A DNA stretch of 29,724 bases, taken from NCBI GenBank assembly GCA_021441665.1, contig JAGYYN010025761.1, forward strand, positions 1 to 29,724, given 5' to 3'. Position 1 is the stretch's first letter; the number at the start of each line of letters is the position of its first letter. Both the position numbers and the translations under genes were made by a program. A model generated the notes under the pieces. It did no database searches. It was given only the letters and a program-made list of their open reading frames with translations, and was not told the DNA's origin. The DNA is from Euplotes cf. woodruffi 2 WChen-2021 (taxonomy: Eukaryota; Ciliophora; Spirotrichea; Euplotida; Euplotidae). Of this stretch, positions 1 to 9,874 are shown in pieces.

Positions 1-142
1 TATAATTTAATAATCATGGAAGCCGAAAAATTTTGACAGCTCTGTTAGAGAGCACTTTCTCAAAGATTCAATCGCGATTTGTTATATTTTTTTCATTACT
101 TTTTTTAATATTTAATTATTGATTTTATAAAATAAAGCCGAA
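1..142. other. AT-rich upstream region of the first gene
   Basis: No coding pattern is seen before the ATG at 143. The stretch is AT-rich, with T-runs and A-runs like the other 5' flanks in this window, and probably holds the promoter and 5' leader of the coiled-coil gene. No motif could be assigned. Confidence 0.4.
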
Positions 143-3100
143 ATGTTAGACTCATCATATAGCGAGAAAAAGTTTGTGATGAACCAAAATTTTAACAACA
201 ATGCTGAAGTTCTTAACAGAGATTTACAAAGGGATATTGAATATTATAAAAAGAAAATTTAGGGATCCATAAATTATAAATAATCTTGCTTCAATTATTA
301 TAAAATTTTAAAGAAACTAAAGAAAAATAAAAGCAAAAGAAGAAAGTTTTGCAGCTCTTCTCCTATTAGCCGAGAATCAGTTTGTTTAACTCCTAAATTT
401 AAAAAGGAGAATAGTAATATTAATTCAACAAATAAGAACTCAACAATAAACGTGAATAATAAAATGCAAGATTATCAATATCCAACTCAAAATACATCAA
501 AATAAGAAGTTCAAAATTCTTCCGAAGACCTCATCAAAGCCAATGTACTCAACATTTATGAAGAGCCATCTAAAAACTCAGGATGATAGTAAAAGTACGT
601 ATTTTAAGCTTCTGTAAAAAACTACCGCCACCCCTATTTAGACTGCATTTACTTTTACTATGCAGTACGCCAAATGTTGTATATCCCGATACTTTGCAAA
701 CTTTTAATGGTTTATCTAGACAAGACTAATACCATCTCGCAGGAAGCCTCAAATTTGAGTTCACATTCACACCTCTTAATGCACGAAAAGAACATTTTGA
801 ACAAAGAAATCTTCAACACGCAGCAAAAGCTAAAATAAGCTCGAGTTATTACAGAACGAAGCGCAGGTCAAATACAACATTACAGGAAACAAAAAAGAAC
901 TTAAGCAAGCCTCTTCAGCACAAGATGAAAAATTATACGACTTCGACCGCCTAGCGCAGCGAAAGGAGACGCTGACCAAGCAAATCGATAACATGTCTGA
1001 TGCGATTACAAAGCTGAACTGAGAAGAGCTCACACTCAACTACATGATTGAAAGAGAAGTGTAGGCGCTTTCTTTCCAACCGTTTAGCCTATTACAACTG
1101 AAATAATCAACTGTTCTTTAGGCAGCACAACTTTGAAACCGAGAAAGTCAAAGAGGAACTCGAAAGCATCGATAAAGCAATGGAGGACAGCCTCAATATT
1201 CGGTTCATCAAGACCACAACTGACAATGTCACCAAACTTGGCATTGAAGCGTGAAATAACAAACGCGTCGCGATGAAAGAGGCCAACATCGACCAATTGT
1301 TCAGCAAGAGCAAAGAACTCGCTGAAGAAGAGAAAGAATGAAGCGAACTCAACCGCATCACAGTCGACCTCATGGTAAAGAACAAAAAGATTACGTCTGA
1401 GCTTGCCAAACTGCAAGAACTCAAAGAAAGCAGGAAATAAGCAAGAAAGCAAAAATATGTCGATTGAAGACTATAAAAAGAAGCATCTCAAAGATGAAGT
1501 CAAAACGCTTAATAATGCAAAAATGCTGATGGCTTTAGAAGAATACGTCGTTGGTATGAAAAAGACTAATATCGCGGAATTTGAAGAACTGCAGCGGTTT
1601 GATTTATATGAAAACTTAAAGGCCATGTATAACTTAAAATAACCACCCGACAGCTCATTCTCCAAGACTCTACAGACCAGTCGATGATGCGACAACGAAT
1701 TTTAGTAGTAACGATACTGTCGAAAATAAAGCATTCTTATTTCACACTAACGATTACTACTGACTTCACAAGCATGAAGAGGACGAGTCTGTGACTGAGC
1801 ACAGACACGAGCGTAAATAGAAGCGAGAATCGGTCAGAGCATAATTACAGAGCAAGGCGCAACAGTTCAGCACTATCGATTACTTCACACAAGTCCGGCA
1901 ACTGCTGAGTGAACCTCAACAAGCAGTTGCAAATAATGGTGGCGTCAAAAATTAAAGCCGCGTATATCATCGAAAACTACGAACGGGTCGTAAATGATGC
2001 TTTATTAAAAGAGCATTCATCGAAGCAGTTGACTTATCAGTTCCTTCAAAAACAAGCAGAGTACGATGAATTGGTGAAGCAAAGGGACGCTCTCAAAGAG
2101 ATTAAAGATTCGTATGTTGACAACAACATCGACCCTGCAGACTGCATGAGCGATGTAACAGACTACCTCGACGTTGATAAAAACCGCGATGATCCCTAAA
2201 GGGCTTTCAACTGACTATGTGATCTCGTATCAAAAATTCGCGATGTCTATAGAGTCGTACCTGTGTGAGGCGCTCAGCCAAATAACGTACAAACTGTATA
2301 AAATCAGAAACAACGTCGATGTTGAGTATCCGAAGGAAATCGATTTGCTTATCAAGGCTTTCAACACTCAATACGATAAGCGAATCATCGACAGAATAAT
2401 GATTGTAAACGAGATAGACCGCAAATTCAACTTCGACGATGGGTACTTCAGCTACTCTACTTCACCGATGCTGCCGATCAAACAAAAATAAATCTAACCT
2501 CAAGAAGTCTGGAATGAAGAGTAGCTTAAAAGTGCAACACTCTGAGGATCAAGTCAAAAGAGCACTGACGAATGTTAGCAATAAGAACAGGCAGATCAAT
2601 TCGAATGATAGCATTCAAAACGACGAGATCGTCGGCTTAGACGAATCAACAAATGAAGCTAAAGTCGGCGGTGTCATCAACTTTATGCTTAATAAAGTCA
2701 ACGGAAAGCAAAAGGACGACAGCTCACGGAAACAAGTCTTCCTTAATAACAAATTAACTCGAATATTCGATGGCAAAATACACGGCTCACATAAGATCTT
2801 TTCTGACAGAAAGAAAAGACAAAAGTTCATGATTATCAACGCGTTGCTGAAGAAGTTCCATATCGCTTTCCAAAAGCGAGTCGAATACAAAATTTTGTTC
2901 TCTTATCTAAAGAACTTAATCATGATGCTGCTGTCGAGCTTAGAAGACTTCAAAAAGCTGAACATTAAGGAAAGACAGGAGCCAACAGTACAACAATTTA
3001 GGAAGATATACTCAATATTTACGCTTATCAAAGATGAAAAGCGAAAGAGTAATATTGACTCTACAATTTACTCCTCCAGGTCCAAAAGAGCAGAGGCTGA

Positions 3101-3655
3101 TAAATAAAAGACACGGTAAGTCATCTACATATTATTTGAATCCTCGGACCATTGCTATCGCTAATTTAGATCGTGAGAGCAAGGAAAGAAATGATAATAA
3201 AATTCAGCTTGATAATCAAATAGAAAAATAAGCATATTGAACAGTATAGGCAAAGAATATCTAGCTTGTAAGCTATTTTTTGGTTTTTATTGTCAAATCA
3301 GGCTTAAAAATTCTTTTGTAGACTACCAGTAAAGCAGACAACTTTAAACCCAAAGCAAACTAGCAGCAGTGTTGATAATAAGCAACTGCGAAGCCAGAAA
3401 AACCTCGAAAAGTTAGATAGTTCATCTAAAATTGAAAGCATTAAATGCAGACGGAGACTTAAAAACTACATGCAGGAAGAAAATAGATTTATCGACAAGA
3501 AAAAGAAACAAGTCCTTTCTTCATTTTGAAGTCTACAAAGACTCGAGTCGACAATTACAGCAACAACAGCACAGACGAAGAAGAACCCAAAGAAAGTTAC
3601 AAACAAAGATTTTCATAGAATGATAGCCGAAGAGATGTTCGGGTTTAATAAGTAA
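143..3655 (+). CDS. Long coiled-coil protein decoded with ten +1 frameshifts
   Basis: Unrecognised protein of about 1,107-1,125 aa, rich in Lys/Glu/Gln heptad-like stretches (from about 780 to 1640 and 1900 to 2430) with a basic, Ser-rich C-terminal part. Read with TGA=Cys. Frames join at stop codons by skipping one base: AAA-TAA at 500, AAA-TAA at 833, GTG-TAG at 1059, AAA-TAA at 1435, AAA-TAA at 1637, AAA-TAG at 1815, CCC-TAA at 2194, AAA-TAA at 2486, AAA-TAA at 3102 and AAA-TAA at 3226. Two introns fit in phase: 595-665 (GTACGT...CAG) and 3268-3321 (GTAAGC...TAG). The total is an integral 1,126 codons ending AAG-TAA at 3653. Two in-frame stops at 260 and 281 are not followed by a useful +1 frame and lie in a segment bounded by TATTATAAA repeats (see the candidate IES). 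The start at 143 is the first ATG in the frame; a later start near 465 is possible. Coiled-coil character suggests a cytoskeletal or ciliary role, but this is only inference. Confidence 0.72.
242..304. repeat. Candidate 54-bp IES between 9-bp direct repeats TATTATAAA
   Basis: TATTATAAA occurs at 242-250 and 296-304, exactly 54 bp (18 codons) apart and in the same frame. The intervening DNA holds both unexplained in-frame stops (TAG 260, TAA 281). Precise removal of one repeat plus the interval gives a continuous frame reading ...RDIEYYKILKKLKK... Euplotid IESs are TA-bounded; this repeat contains TA. The interval has no GT-AG ends, so an ordinary intron is less likely. AT-rich sequence makes chance repeats possible. 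Confidence 0.45.
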
Positions 3656-3854
3656 CTTAATTCAATTTTAATACCAAATTCTGAGTCTCAATCACTCAAT
3701 CTTCACAGTGCGATTGATAAAAGTATTTTACATATTCTAAACTTCAGTTTGCAAATAAACCCAAAAGCAGCTACAAAAACTTTAGCTAAGTTCACCTTCG
3801 AAAAATGTAAAAATACAGTATTGAAATAAAAAATAATACCATCTGCATTTACTA
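3656..3854. other. Short intergenic spacer with an E-Cbs-like motif
   Basis: A 199-bp AT-rich spacer lies between two plus-strand genes. It carries TATTGAAATA at 3819-3828, which matches the Euplotes chromosome breakage consensus HATTGAAaHH, 27 bp before the next ATG. The frame of the upstream gene stays open after its TAA for a further 58 codons, but neither a +1 nor a +2 shift continues usefully, so I treat it as non-coding. Confidence 0.35.
3819..3828 (+). promoter_or_regulatory. E-Cbs-like chromosome breakage motif
   Basis: TATTGAAATA fits the 10-bp Euplotes breakage consensus HATTGAAaHH in a spacer between tandem genes, just before the ATG of the downstream gene. The position is plausible, but one match alone is weak. 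Confidence 0.25.
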
Positions 3855-5057
3855 ATGGCAGCAAGAGCAATGCAAGAAGAGTTGCAAAACGCAGATCAGT
3901 CGGTAAACATACCTATTGAGGATCAGGCGACACAGCAACAGATAAGTATAAATGATTCTTTAATGGACCAGCAGATCGGATATCAAACAATGCGTCACAA
4001 CCACTCGTGATTCTTCGAGAAGTTCTCAGACATCAACAAGAGCCTGATAAACCAGCCTTACGGCTCGCCGATGACGAAAAGTAGCAAGAACATATCGATT
4101 AAATAAAAACAAGTTCAAGACGTTTCCGAAGAGCTGCCTCAAGAACAAGTCCAGCAAGTCATGCAGGTTCGACCGCACGGGCGCCAAGATCAGCCAAGTC
4201 GTAGATGAAAAGGAATACGAAGACGAGACAGACGGCTCAAAGCATTTCCACATATCCTTTCGAGACGATACCCTTCTGCTGTCAGGTGGAATTCGATAAT
4301 AATAAATTTTATAATTCGCGTATTAAAAGAAAGTCGCTGATACAAGTATTCGAGGTGGAGTCATATAAGAAATACAACACAGATGGAAACTGCTGCTGGA
4401 GGATATGATGACAGCTGTTCTAAGCAGATGCACTCCTTCTTGTCCCTCGTCATTTACTATATTAGAATACTAATCAACAGTATTTTTACAGATATACCCT
4501 GCTTTTTTAATTTTTTTGCTATTATCAAAAGTCACTATTTTTACCTTATTCTGCTTCCAAAATCTCAGTGTTTTTTTGGTAAAAAAACAGGAGATCCAAA
4601 AGTGGATTTTGAGGTTTAGAGGAATTTAGATTTACTGCTGAGACGGATGAGTCAGCAAAGCCTGAAAAAGGCTTATTTGGGCCTTGCAGCGAGGGTGAGG
4701 TGGGGTGGGACATGAAGAGACTCGGTTTAATGAATGACTTGATGCGAGATAATTTGTGCTTTGAGAATGGAGATGTCGATGTCTTGCATGATGAATATAA
4801 ATATTGAATTCAATATATTTGACTGCGGGTTGGTTTATCTTATTAACTACTTTTTTAATATTGATGTGTGGATTGATATTCAACCAAAGATCCACATATA
4901 TTATAAGTCCCAGTCCCTCCTCCCCACGGTGACAAGCGCTTATCTATGAAGGCCTTCTTATAGATGAAGTCAAGTAATGGATAGACTTTCGTCTGAAAGC
5001 ATAAGTGTAGTTACGAGTTTAAAGTATAGTCAAGTTCAGCCTGAGTCGGTGATTTAG
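3855..5057 (+). CDS. Unknown protein with several stop-codon frameshifts
   Basis: Not recognised. It starts MAARAMQEELQNADQS at 3855, a Gln/Asp-rich N-terminus, followed by a basic Ser/Lys region and an acidic 'DEKEYEDETDG' stretch. Successive +1 shifts keep a coding-like frame: AAA-TAA at 4101, CGA-TAA at 4294, TTC-TAA at 4418 and TAT-TAA at 4841. Between about 4440 and 4600 the DNA is AT-rich. Either an intron lies there, or the frame runs through a hydrophobic stretch and shifts at GTT-TAG 4614 and ATT-TAG 4624; with those two added, the gene totals 399 codons including the stop. From 4630 a clear coding frame follows (FTAETDESAKPEKG, then GEVGWDMKRLGLMNDLM), ending at TAG 5055. Its stop overlaps the stop of the convergent gene by a few bases. 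The middle exon structure is unresolved. Confidence 0.55.
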
Positions 5058-7785
5058 TGGAAGTGGTTGAATGATATTTCATCATCATGTTTCAAATCAT
5101 AATTTAATGGGCTCGTCACAAAGCCAAGACCGGCCTTGTGGTACACCTCTGAATGTTGACTCATGGTTGAGCAGTTAGAAATAAATTTAGATAAGTGTCC
5201 GTCTTGGACGAACATATTGAATAGGAATCCGCAAGCTCTATTCTGCAACATTTTTGCAAGCTTTTTGTGTGAGTATTGGTAGAGACAAGAGTAATATTCT
5301 TTGTAAAGTATCGCATCTGATTCGTCTTTGAGATCGTTCTTGATGTGGTTTGGTGAGACCATGATAGCAACGAATCTCTCAACATCTTTTAAAGTAATAC
5401 CCCAGTAGTCAAGTTCGCTTTCTTTGTTCTCGAAGAAATTGCTACAGTATTGGTGAATCTTCTCTAGGTAAGCCTCAGTAGTTTCTTTTCCAAGTTCGTA
5501 CTTTTCTAAGAAGCTTTCATTGTGGAATCTTTTTAGTGATCTGAACAAGGTCTTGCTCACAACGTCCTTTCTCTCGCTAAGGCTAACTCCGTACTTTTGC
5601 TTCATTTGCTCCTCGTGCTGCTTGATATTCGCAGTCGAATGTTTGGTCATGTATTTCATCGAGGACTTCTTTTTGTTCTTGTAGTTCGGAGTCTTATAGA
5701 CTGACGATGGGCTGGCTTCTTTCTGTTCTTCTTCATCAACCTTGCAGCTTGAAGTATCACTTTGAGTTGAATCAGACTTCATAGCCTTTTTACTGGCTCT
5801 TCTTGGAGCTGCTTTGGATTTGACTTCCATAAACTCTACTGACTGGCAGTCATCGAGATCTGTAAATATTACTCAGTATTAAACGATAGCTAATAAACTC
5901 AGTTTTAACGATAAAACATTTTAGCCTGTTTTTAAGCTTTCTCGAATCATGGTCTAAAAAGTTCAAAATCTCAAGAAATTGTCTAAAATCCTCGACATTA
6001 GTTACCTTTGCTGAAGCAATGAATCGACTTAGTAGAGTTATGTGATCCGGAGCTTGATTGGACGCACCCAGTGCTAGTCATATCGTATTCTTGGGATATA
6101 GACTGTAGTCCGAACTTCTGTTGGTGCACCTTTTCAATCAAACATCCTTTATCAAAGAAATTTCCAAATTCGGAGACCTGATTGTCGAGATTTCTTTGAT
6201 CTAAGCCGCTGAATCCATTTGCGAGTCCAAGGTTAAAGCAGTTCTCGTCTCTCATCATATCGACATCCTGCTCGAAGACATTTCCTATATCAAGCCATTA
6301 TTATCGTTGATGAGGAATAAATTTACGGGACTGATGGGGAATCCAACCGAAATCTGCAATAACGGTGAATCAGGCACAGACCGCAAAAAGGTTTTATTTA
6401 CTGCGGTAAATCGAAAAGTCGGGATTTAGAAAACCAACAGATTTTGGAGAGCAAATATCAGCTTCAAAGGAAAATCAAAGTTGATGGTAATGAAGCTTTC
6501 AAGGGTTGTTTTTGGGCTCACGCCCAAAAATGCCTTGAAAATTTCGTATAGCATGCAAAAATGATTTTTATTGAATACTGAAATTTGTGATATTATATAT
6601 CATAAGTTTCAAACTTATCAAATGCTAAAGCATATTTGATTTCAGTACTTTTGAGATGTAGATAAAATTACTGCATCGTTGTGAAAACAAATATTTTGAC
6701 TTGTGAATAATTCAGACAATTTTCGAAATTCGTAAATATTTATTTATGAATTTTTCATTTAATTTTCAATATGGAAAGAAGCGGAGATGGTGAGGAATGT
6801 ATCTAACTTTTTATAAGCGTTATTTTTGCAGTAATTAAATGCTGTCCTCTTTATACATCAATATAATACTCTTTTATGATGTTCGTGGCTACATAAATCA
6901 AGTGTTGGCTCAAAATATTGCGTTTGTGTTATAATACCAATCACAATAAGATTCATTAATACAAGATGATTTTAGATTATAATGTTCGGTTAAACTTCGC
7001 TCCTAAGCACAGTTAAAAATCGTTATGCTAAAAGTGAATATCAAAACTAGTTTTCGAAATCGGCAAAATATCAACGAAGATTTCAGAACCATTTCGACTA
7101 GAACTCAAATCACGGAAATTGGCTTACTGAATTCCTAAAAAGTTTTCAAATTGTTGGTAATGCTAAAAACTAGGTGGTTTTGGGTCTAAAACCACCTGAA
7201 TATTCAAATCGAAAATTTATATCAACTTGTCTAATAACTTTTCGAATGCATTTAAAAATCATTGTCAAAAGATACGAAGCAAAAAAAGGCGAAAGGGAGA
7301 CGTATTATTTTTGCGGTTATTTATTTTACATTTACTCAAGCACATTTGCTTATTCCTGCACTCGAGGCAAGTTCAAGCTCAGAACTCGGGACAGCAGCTT
7401 TGTAAGAAATTTGTAACTCCTGCACACCGTGCAGGAGTTTAATTTCTTACAAAGTTCTCTCCACAAATCTGACTAAAACTCGACTGCGTGGAGGGACGCA
7501 CAGTGCAATGCAAAATAGCTGAAAGCAGCAAAGCAATTGTCGCAATAATATTTGGTTCCGAGGAGAATAGGATTGCTTACAATCGCAGAACAATGGCTTC
7601 TATTAGGCACGATTCAATATGCCGAAAGAATAATTGTGCTTACCTCTAAGCTTGAGGCTCAAATCGGTAGAGATCTCTGCCTTGTACCGCAGATCAAAGT
7701 TGTAGGAGCTTATGTCTTCGAATAGTTGCATGTCAAGAGAATGCTTTGATGATTCAGTGCAGCTGTTAAAGTAGTTGTCTTGCAT
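5054..7785 (-). CDS. Unknown multi-exon protein with a 1.3-kb intron
   Basis: Not recognised; about 417 aa. Exon 1 (7785-7644) starts MQDNYFNSCTESSKHSLDMQ and ends at a GTAAGC donor. A 27-nt microexon (6353-6327, FGWIPHQS) and exon 3 (6284-6006) follow after introns 6354-7643 and 6285-6326; phases agree at each joint. The last exon (5859-5054) carries a basic Ser/Lys-rich segment and an alpha-helical C-terminal region (from KDVVSKTLFRSLKRFHNES onward) without a known motif, ending at TAA 5054. Intron 5860-6005 begins GTAACT. An alternative is a +1 shift at AAC-TAA (5998-6003) adding a coding-like NVEDFRQFLEILNFLDHDSR segment, with a 60-nt intron GTTTTA...CAG behind it; both versions stay in frame. 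The 3' end overlaps the convergent plus-strand gene. Confidence 0.65.
6497..6540. repeat. Inverted repeat (hairpin) with TTTTTGGGC stem
   Basis: Inner arms TTTTTGGGC (6509-6517) and GCCCAAAAA (6522-6530) surround a TCAC loop. Outer arms TTTCAAGG (6497-6504) and CCTTGAAA (6533-6540) extend the stem. It lies in the giant intron. Confidence 0.8.
7172..7197. repeat. Inverted repeat AGGTGGTTTT / AAAACCACCT
   Basis: Perfect 10-bp arms with a 6-nt loop (GGGTCT) in the giant intron. It is preceded by GGTAATG, as is the hairpin at 6497. Confidence 0.8.
7398..7454. repeat. 57-bp near-perfect palindrome
   Basis: Outer arms CTTTGTAAGAAATT (7398-7411) and AATTTCTTACAAAG (7441-7454), and inner arms AACTCCTGCAC (7415-7425) and GTGCAGGAGTT (7429-7439), pair around a 3-nt loop with only a small bulge. 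This is 25 base pairs of stem, the strongest hairpin in the window, and it sits in the giant intron. Confidence 0.9.
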
Positions 7786-8262
7786 CTGATTCTATTTTAA
7801 AATTATTATTTTATCCGGAGATTTAGTCAAAATAATTATCTGCGAATTATTTAGGGCAAGTAGGGACGAACAGTCATTTTTCTCCTTTATTTAATTCAGC
7901 CCGAATATTTTATAATTACTTTTTATTTAAAGTATCTTTGATAATAAAAAGATCTTTTGTTTGGATTGAATGTCAATAAAAATTTTATTAATTTGGCTAA
8001 TAGAATCAGAAGAATAATAAGTGTATTTTGCTTTTTGTAATATTGCAGCTGTGCGAATACTTGAAACAAATATTATCTTTAGTAAACATGCACTTTTTGT
8101 GCTTAATATTTGCTAATATTCCTTAAAATTTTGATCAAAAAGCCCACTGACGAGTAGATAATATCCATACCCAAATCTGGCAAACTAACTATATTGTTAA
8201 GCACAAAAAAATTATAATTTTCACAGTAAAAAAATATTCGTAATAGGTTTAAAACTGCTTAA
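7786..8262. other. Intergenic region with an inverted-repeat element
   Basis: This 477-bp AT-rich spacer separates the start of one minus-strand gene from the end of the next. No coding frame is visible. It contains the inverted repeat 8094-8209; otherwise nothing is recognised. Confidence 0.5.
8094..8209. repeat. 116-bp element with 13-bp terminal inverted repeats
   Basis: TTTTTGTGCTTAA (8094-8106) is the exact reverse complement of TTAAGCACAAAAA (8197-8209), with a 90-bp interior. The size and structure are compatible with a small IES or MITE-like element in non-coding DNA. No target-site duplication is clear. Confidence 0.55.
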
Positions 8263-9795
8263 TTACGAATACTCTCAAGCTTCAACAATGACAGAATCAT
8301 CGATAATCAGTTCCTGCGAGGGGTCTTCAGTCTGTGGTAGCGAAATGCCTTCGTTTATTGCTAAATTATGGATCATGAACTGTGCGTGGCACAGCAGGTC
8401 CTGCTGTGACGACAGCACGTCCACAGCATCTGATATCTTAGCAATCAGCAGTGTGTTTTCCTCAAACTGTTGGTCTTTTGCAGAATCTATAATTTTGTGA
8501 TTATTTAACGACAAAAACCAAGCCGCAGCTTAAACTCAGTACCTGGTCTGCTTTGCGATATGAACTGCTGCATCAGCGCAGCTTCCATCAGGACTTCAAT
8601 CCAAACCAAAAGGTTGTCGTTTTTGATGATTAAAAAGTCGCTGTATTTCTCTGAAGTCTGCTCCTCGTTCATCTTCAGCAGCAACAGCAGGTAGACCGAC
8701 TGCAAGACGCTGTTGATATTGATTTGTCTCGCGACGAGCTCGTTCACCATGAACTGCTTTGTGATCGGTTGATTGAGAATGCAAATGTGCGAGTAAAACT
8801 CGCCAGTTTTGCTTTCGTCAATCTCCATGTCTGATAGCAGCTTCTTGCAGGTGGCATAGTCATCGCTATCTAACGCGGCTTGTACTTGGGACAAGTTTGA
8901 CAGTTGCTCGGCTATAGTGACAAATTATTATTTAAAAAACATCACTAAAATTGGTATTTTTAAGACGTATTTTATTGTAAATAGAAAACATGCAAAATCA
9001 TTAGGGGAATTGTATGTTTTATGCTCAACATTTTAAAGTGCAGTTTGACACACTGAATATAGATATTTATTATCACAAGGTTTTTGGCTGTTGAAAAATC
9101 ACAATTATTTTAGAGAATCATTGTGATTTTTATATGCAAAATAAGTCAATTTACAACTGAGTCAGACTCAAGATCATAAGGGAATTAAAGATAATATAGT
9201 AAAGAGAACTGATGAGAATAAAGTGATTGATATACTTGTTTTTACAGTTATCTTGGGCTCTAATGCTATTTAAGCTTCACATAGAGATTAACACTGAAAC
9301 ATTACAAGATGAGGTTTTTGGTTCAGAAAGAGACTACAATAAGAGTGTTTATAAGGCTTAAAAGCGTGGTATTTGATCAACTTCTATCCGATGTATTAGG
9401 TCCAAGGTTGTCTGCAAGGTGTTTTTATTTTACTTCGATATAGATTCAAGACATCTGACAACTGATAGAAGTAAAAATCAAGAGTTAATCGTAATTACTT
9501 CTCATTTATTTTCATCCCATAAATGTGATTAAGTCCACCAATGCCATCTTAGTGGATTTCACTTTAATATAATGTAAAAAACCACAAAAAATACATCTTT
9601 CACAGCACCATTTTTATTAATGTAGTCGTAAGAATGCTAAAATTTACCGATTTGGACTTCACTTGGCTTTTCTTCGTAGACTGCATCGAATGCAGGGACT
9701 TTTTCAGGCTTTTCAGTCTGCTTTGGAACAGACACATTAATCGGCCTTCCCTTGGTATTTCTTTTACTGAGTGCTGAGAGGATGAGTTCTTCCAT
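8263..9795 (-). CDS. Unknown helical protein, 246 aa, three exons
   Basis: Not recognised. Exon 1 (9795-9648) encodes MEELILSALSKRNTKGRP and a Pro/Lys/Glu-rich linker. A 736-nt intron (8912-9647, GTAAAT...TATAG) and a 56-nt intron (8487-8542, GTACTG...TATAG) join in phase to exons 8911-8543 and 8486-8263. The protein is predicted to be largely alpha-helical (EQLSNLSQVQAALDSDDY; SVYLLLLLKMNEEQTSEKY; EVLMEAALMQQFISQSR), with an acidic tail. One TGA codes Cys four codons from the end (VEACEYS). No frameshift is needed. A scaffold or adaptor role is possible but unsupported. Confidence 0.75.
8912..9647 (-). other. Long intron (736 nt) with several inverted repeats
   Basis: AT-rich intron of the 246-aa protein gene. 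It contains inverted repeats AAAAATCACAAT (9094-9105) with ATTGTGATTTTT (9120-9131), ACTTCTATC (9380-9388) with GATAGAAGT (9474-9482), and a weaker one around 9520-9545. No coding frame was found. Confidence 0.55.
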
Positions 9796-9874
9796 ATTTG
9801 GAGTGTAAAATGAAATTAAATTATTGTCAATAAATCAATCTCAGATCGAAGTTTACCCAAGCAGTGATCTCAAT

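Larger units (their letters stand above)
6354..7643 (-). other. Giant hairpin-rich intron (1,290 nt)
   Basis: The intron is bounded by GTAAGC (at 7643) and TTGCAG (at 6354) and is 10-50 times longer than most introns here. It holds three strong inverted repeats (6497-6540, 7172-7197, 7398-7454) and no convincing gene. The first two hairpins each follow GGTAATG (6486, 7156), which hints at related copies. It may contain germline-limited or MITE-like insertions; this is inference. Confidence 0.55.

Noticed and set aside
143-500. TAA/TAG read as glutamine in the first gene (frame stays open through TAG 260, TAA 281 and TAA 503).
   Set aside because: About a thousand codons of kinesin and the kinase/WD genes show no in-frame TAA/TAG without a shift, and after 503 the +1 frame fits the next intron phase. 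An IES explains 260 and 281 better.
1062-1127. GT-AG intron beginning at GTGTAG.
   Set aside because: Splicing there gives the wrong phase, whereas a +1 shift at GTG-TAG keeps one open coding frame through the whole interval.
1084-1452. Minus-strand open frames of 105-122 codons.
   Set aside because: Antisense to the coiled-coil frame, which continues on both sides through shift sites.
3656-3829. Open frame after the TAA at 3653 (58 codons) as extra coding sequence.
   Set aside because: It needs readthrough without a shift; composition is AT-rich spacer-like and it runs into the next gene start in another frame.
6332-6560. Plus-strand reading starting MGNPTEICNNGESGTDRKK, continued by two non-AAA shifts.
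   Set aside because: It overlaps the minus-strand microexon and intron, has no clear end and no neighbours supporting a nested gene.
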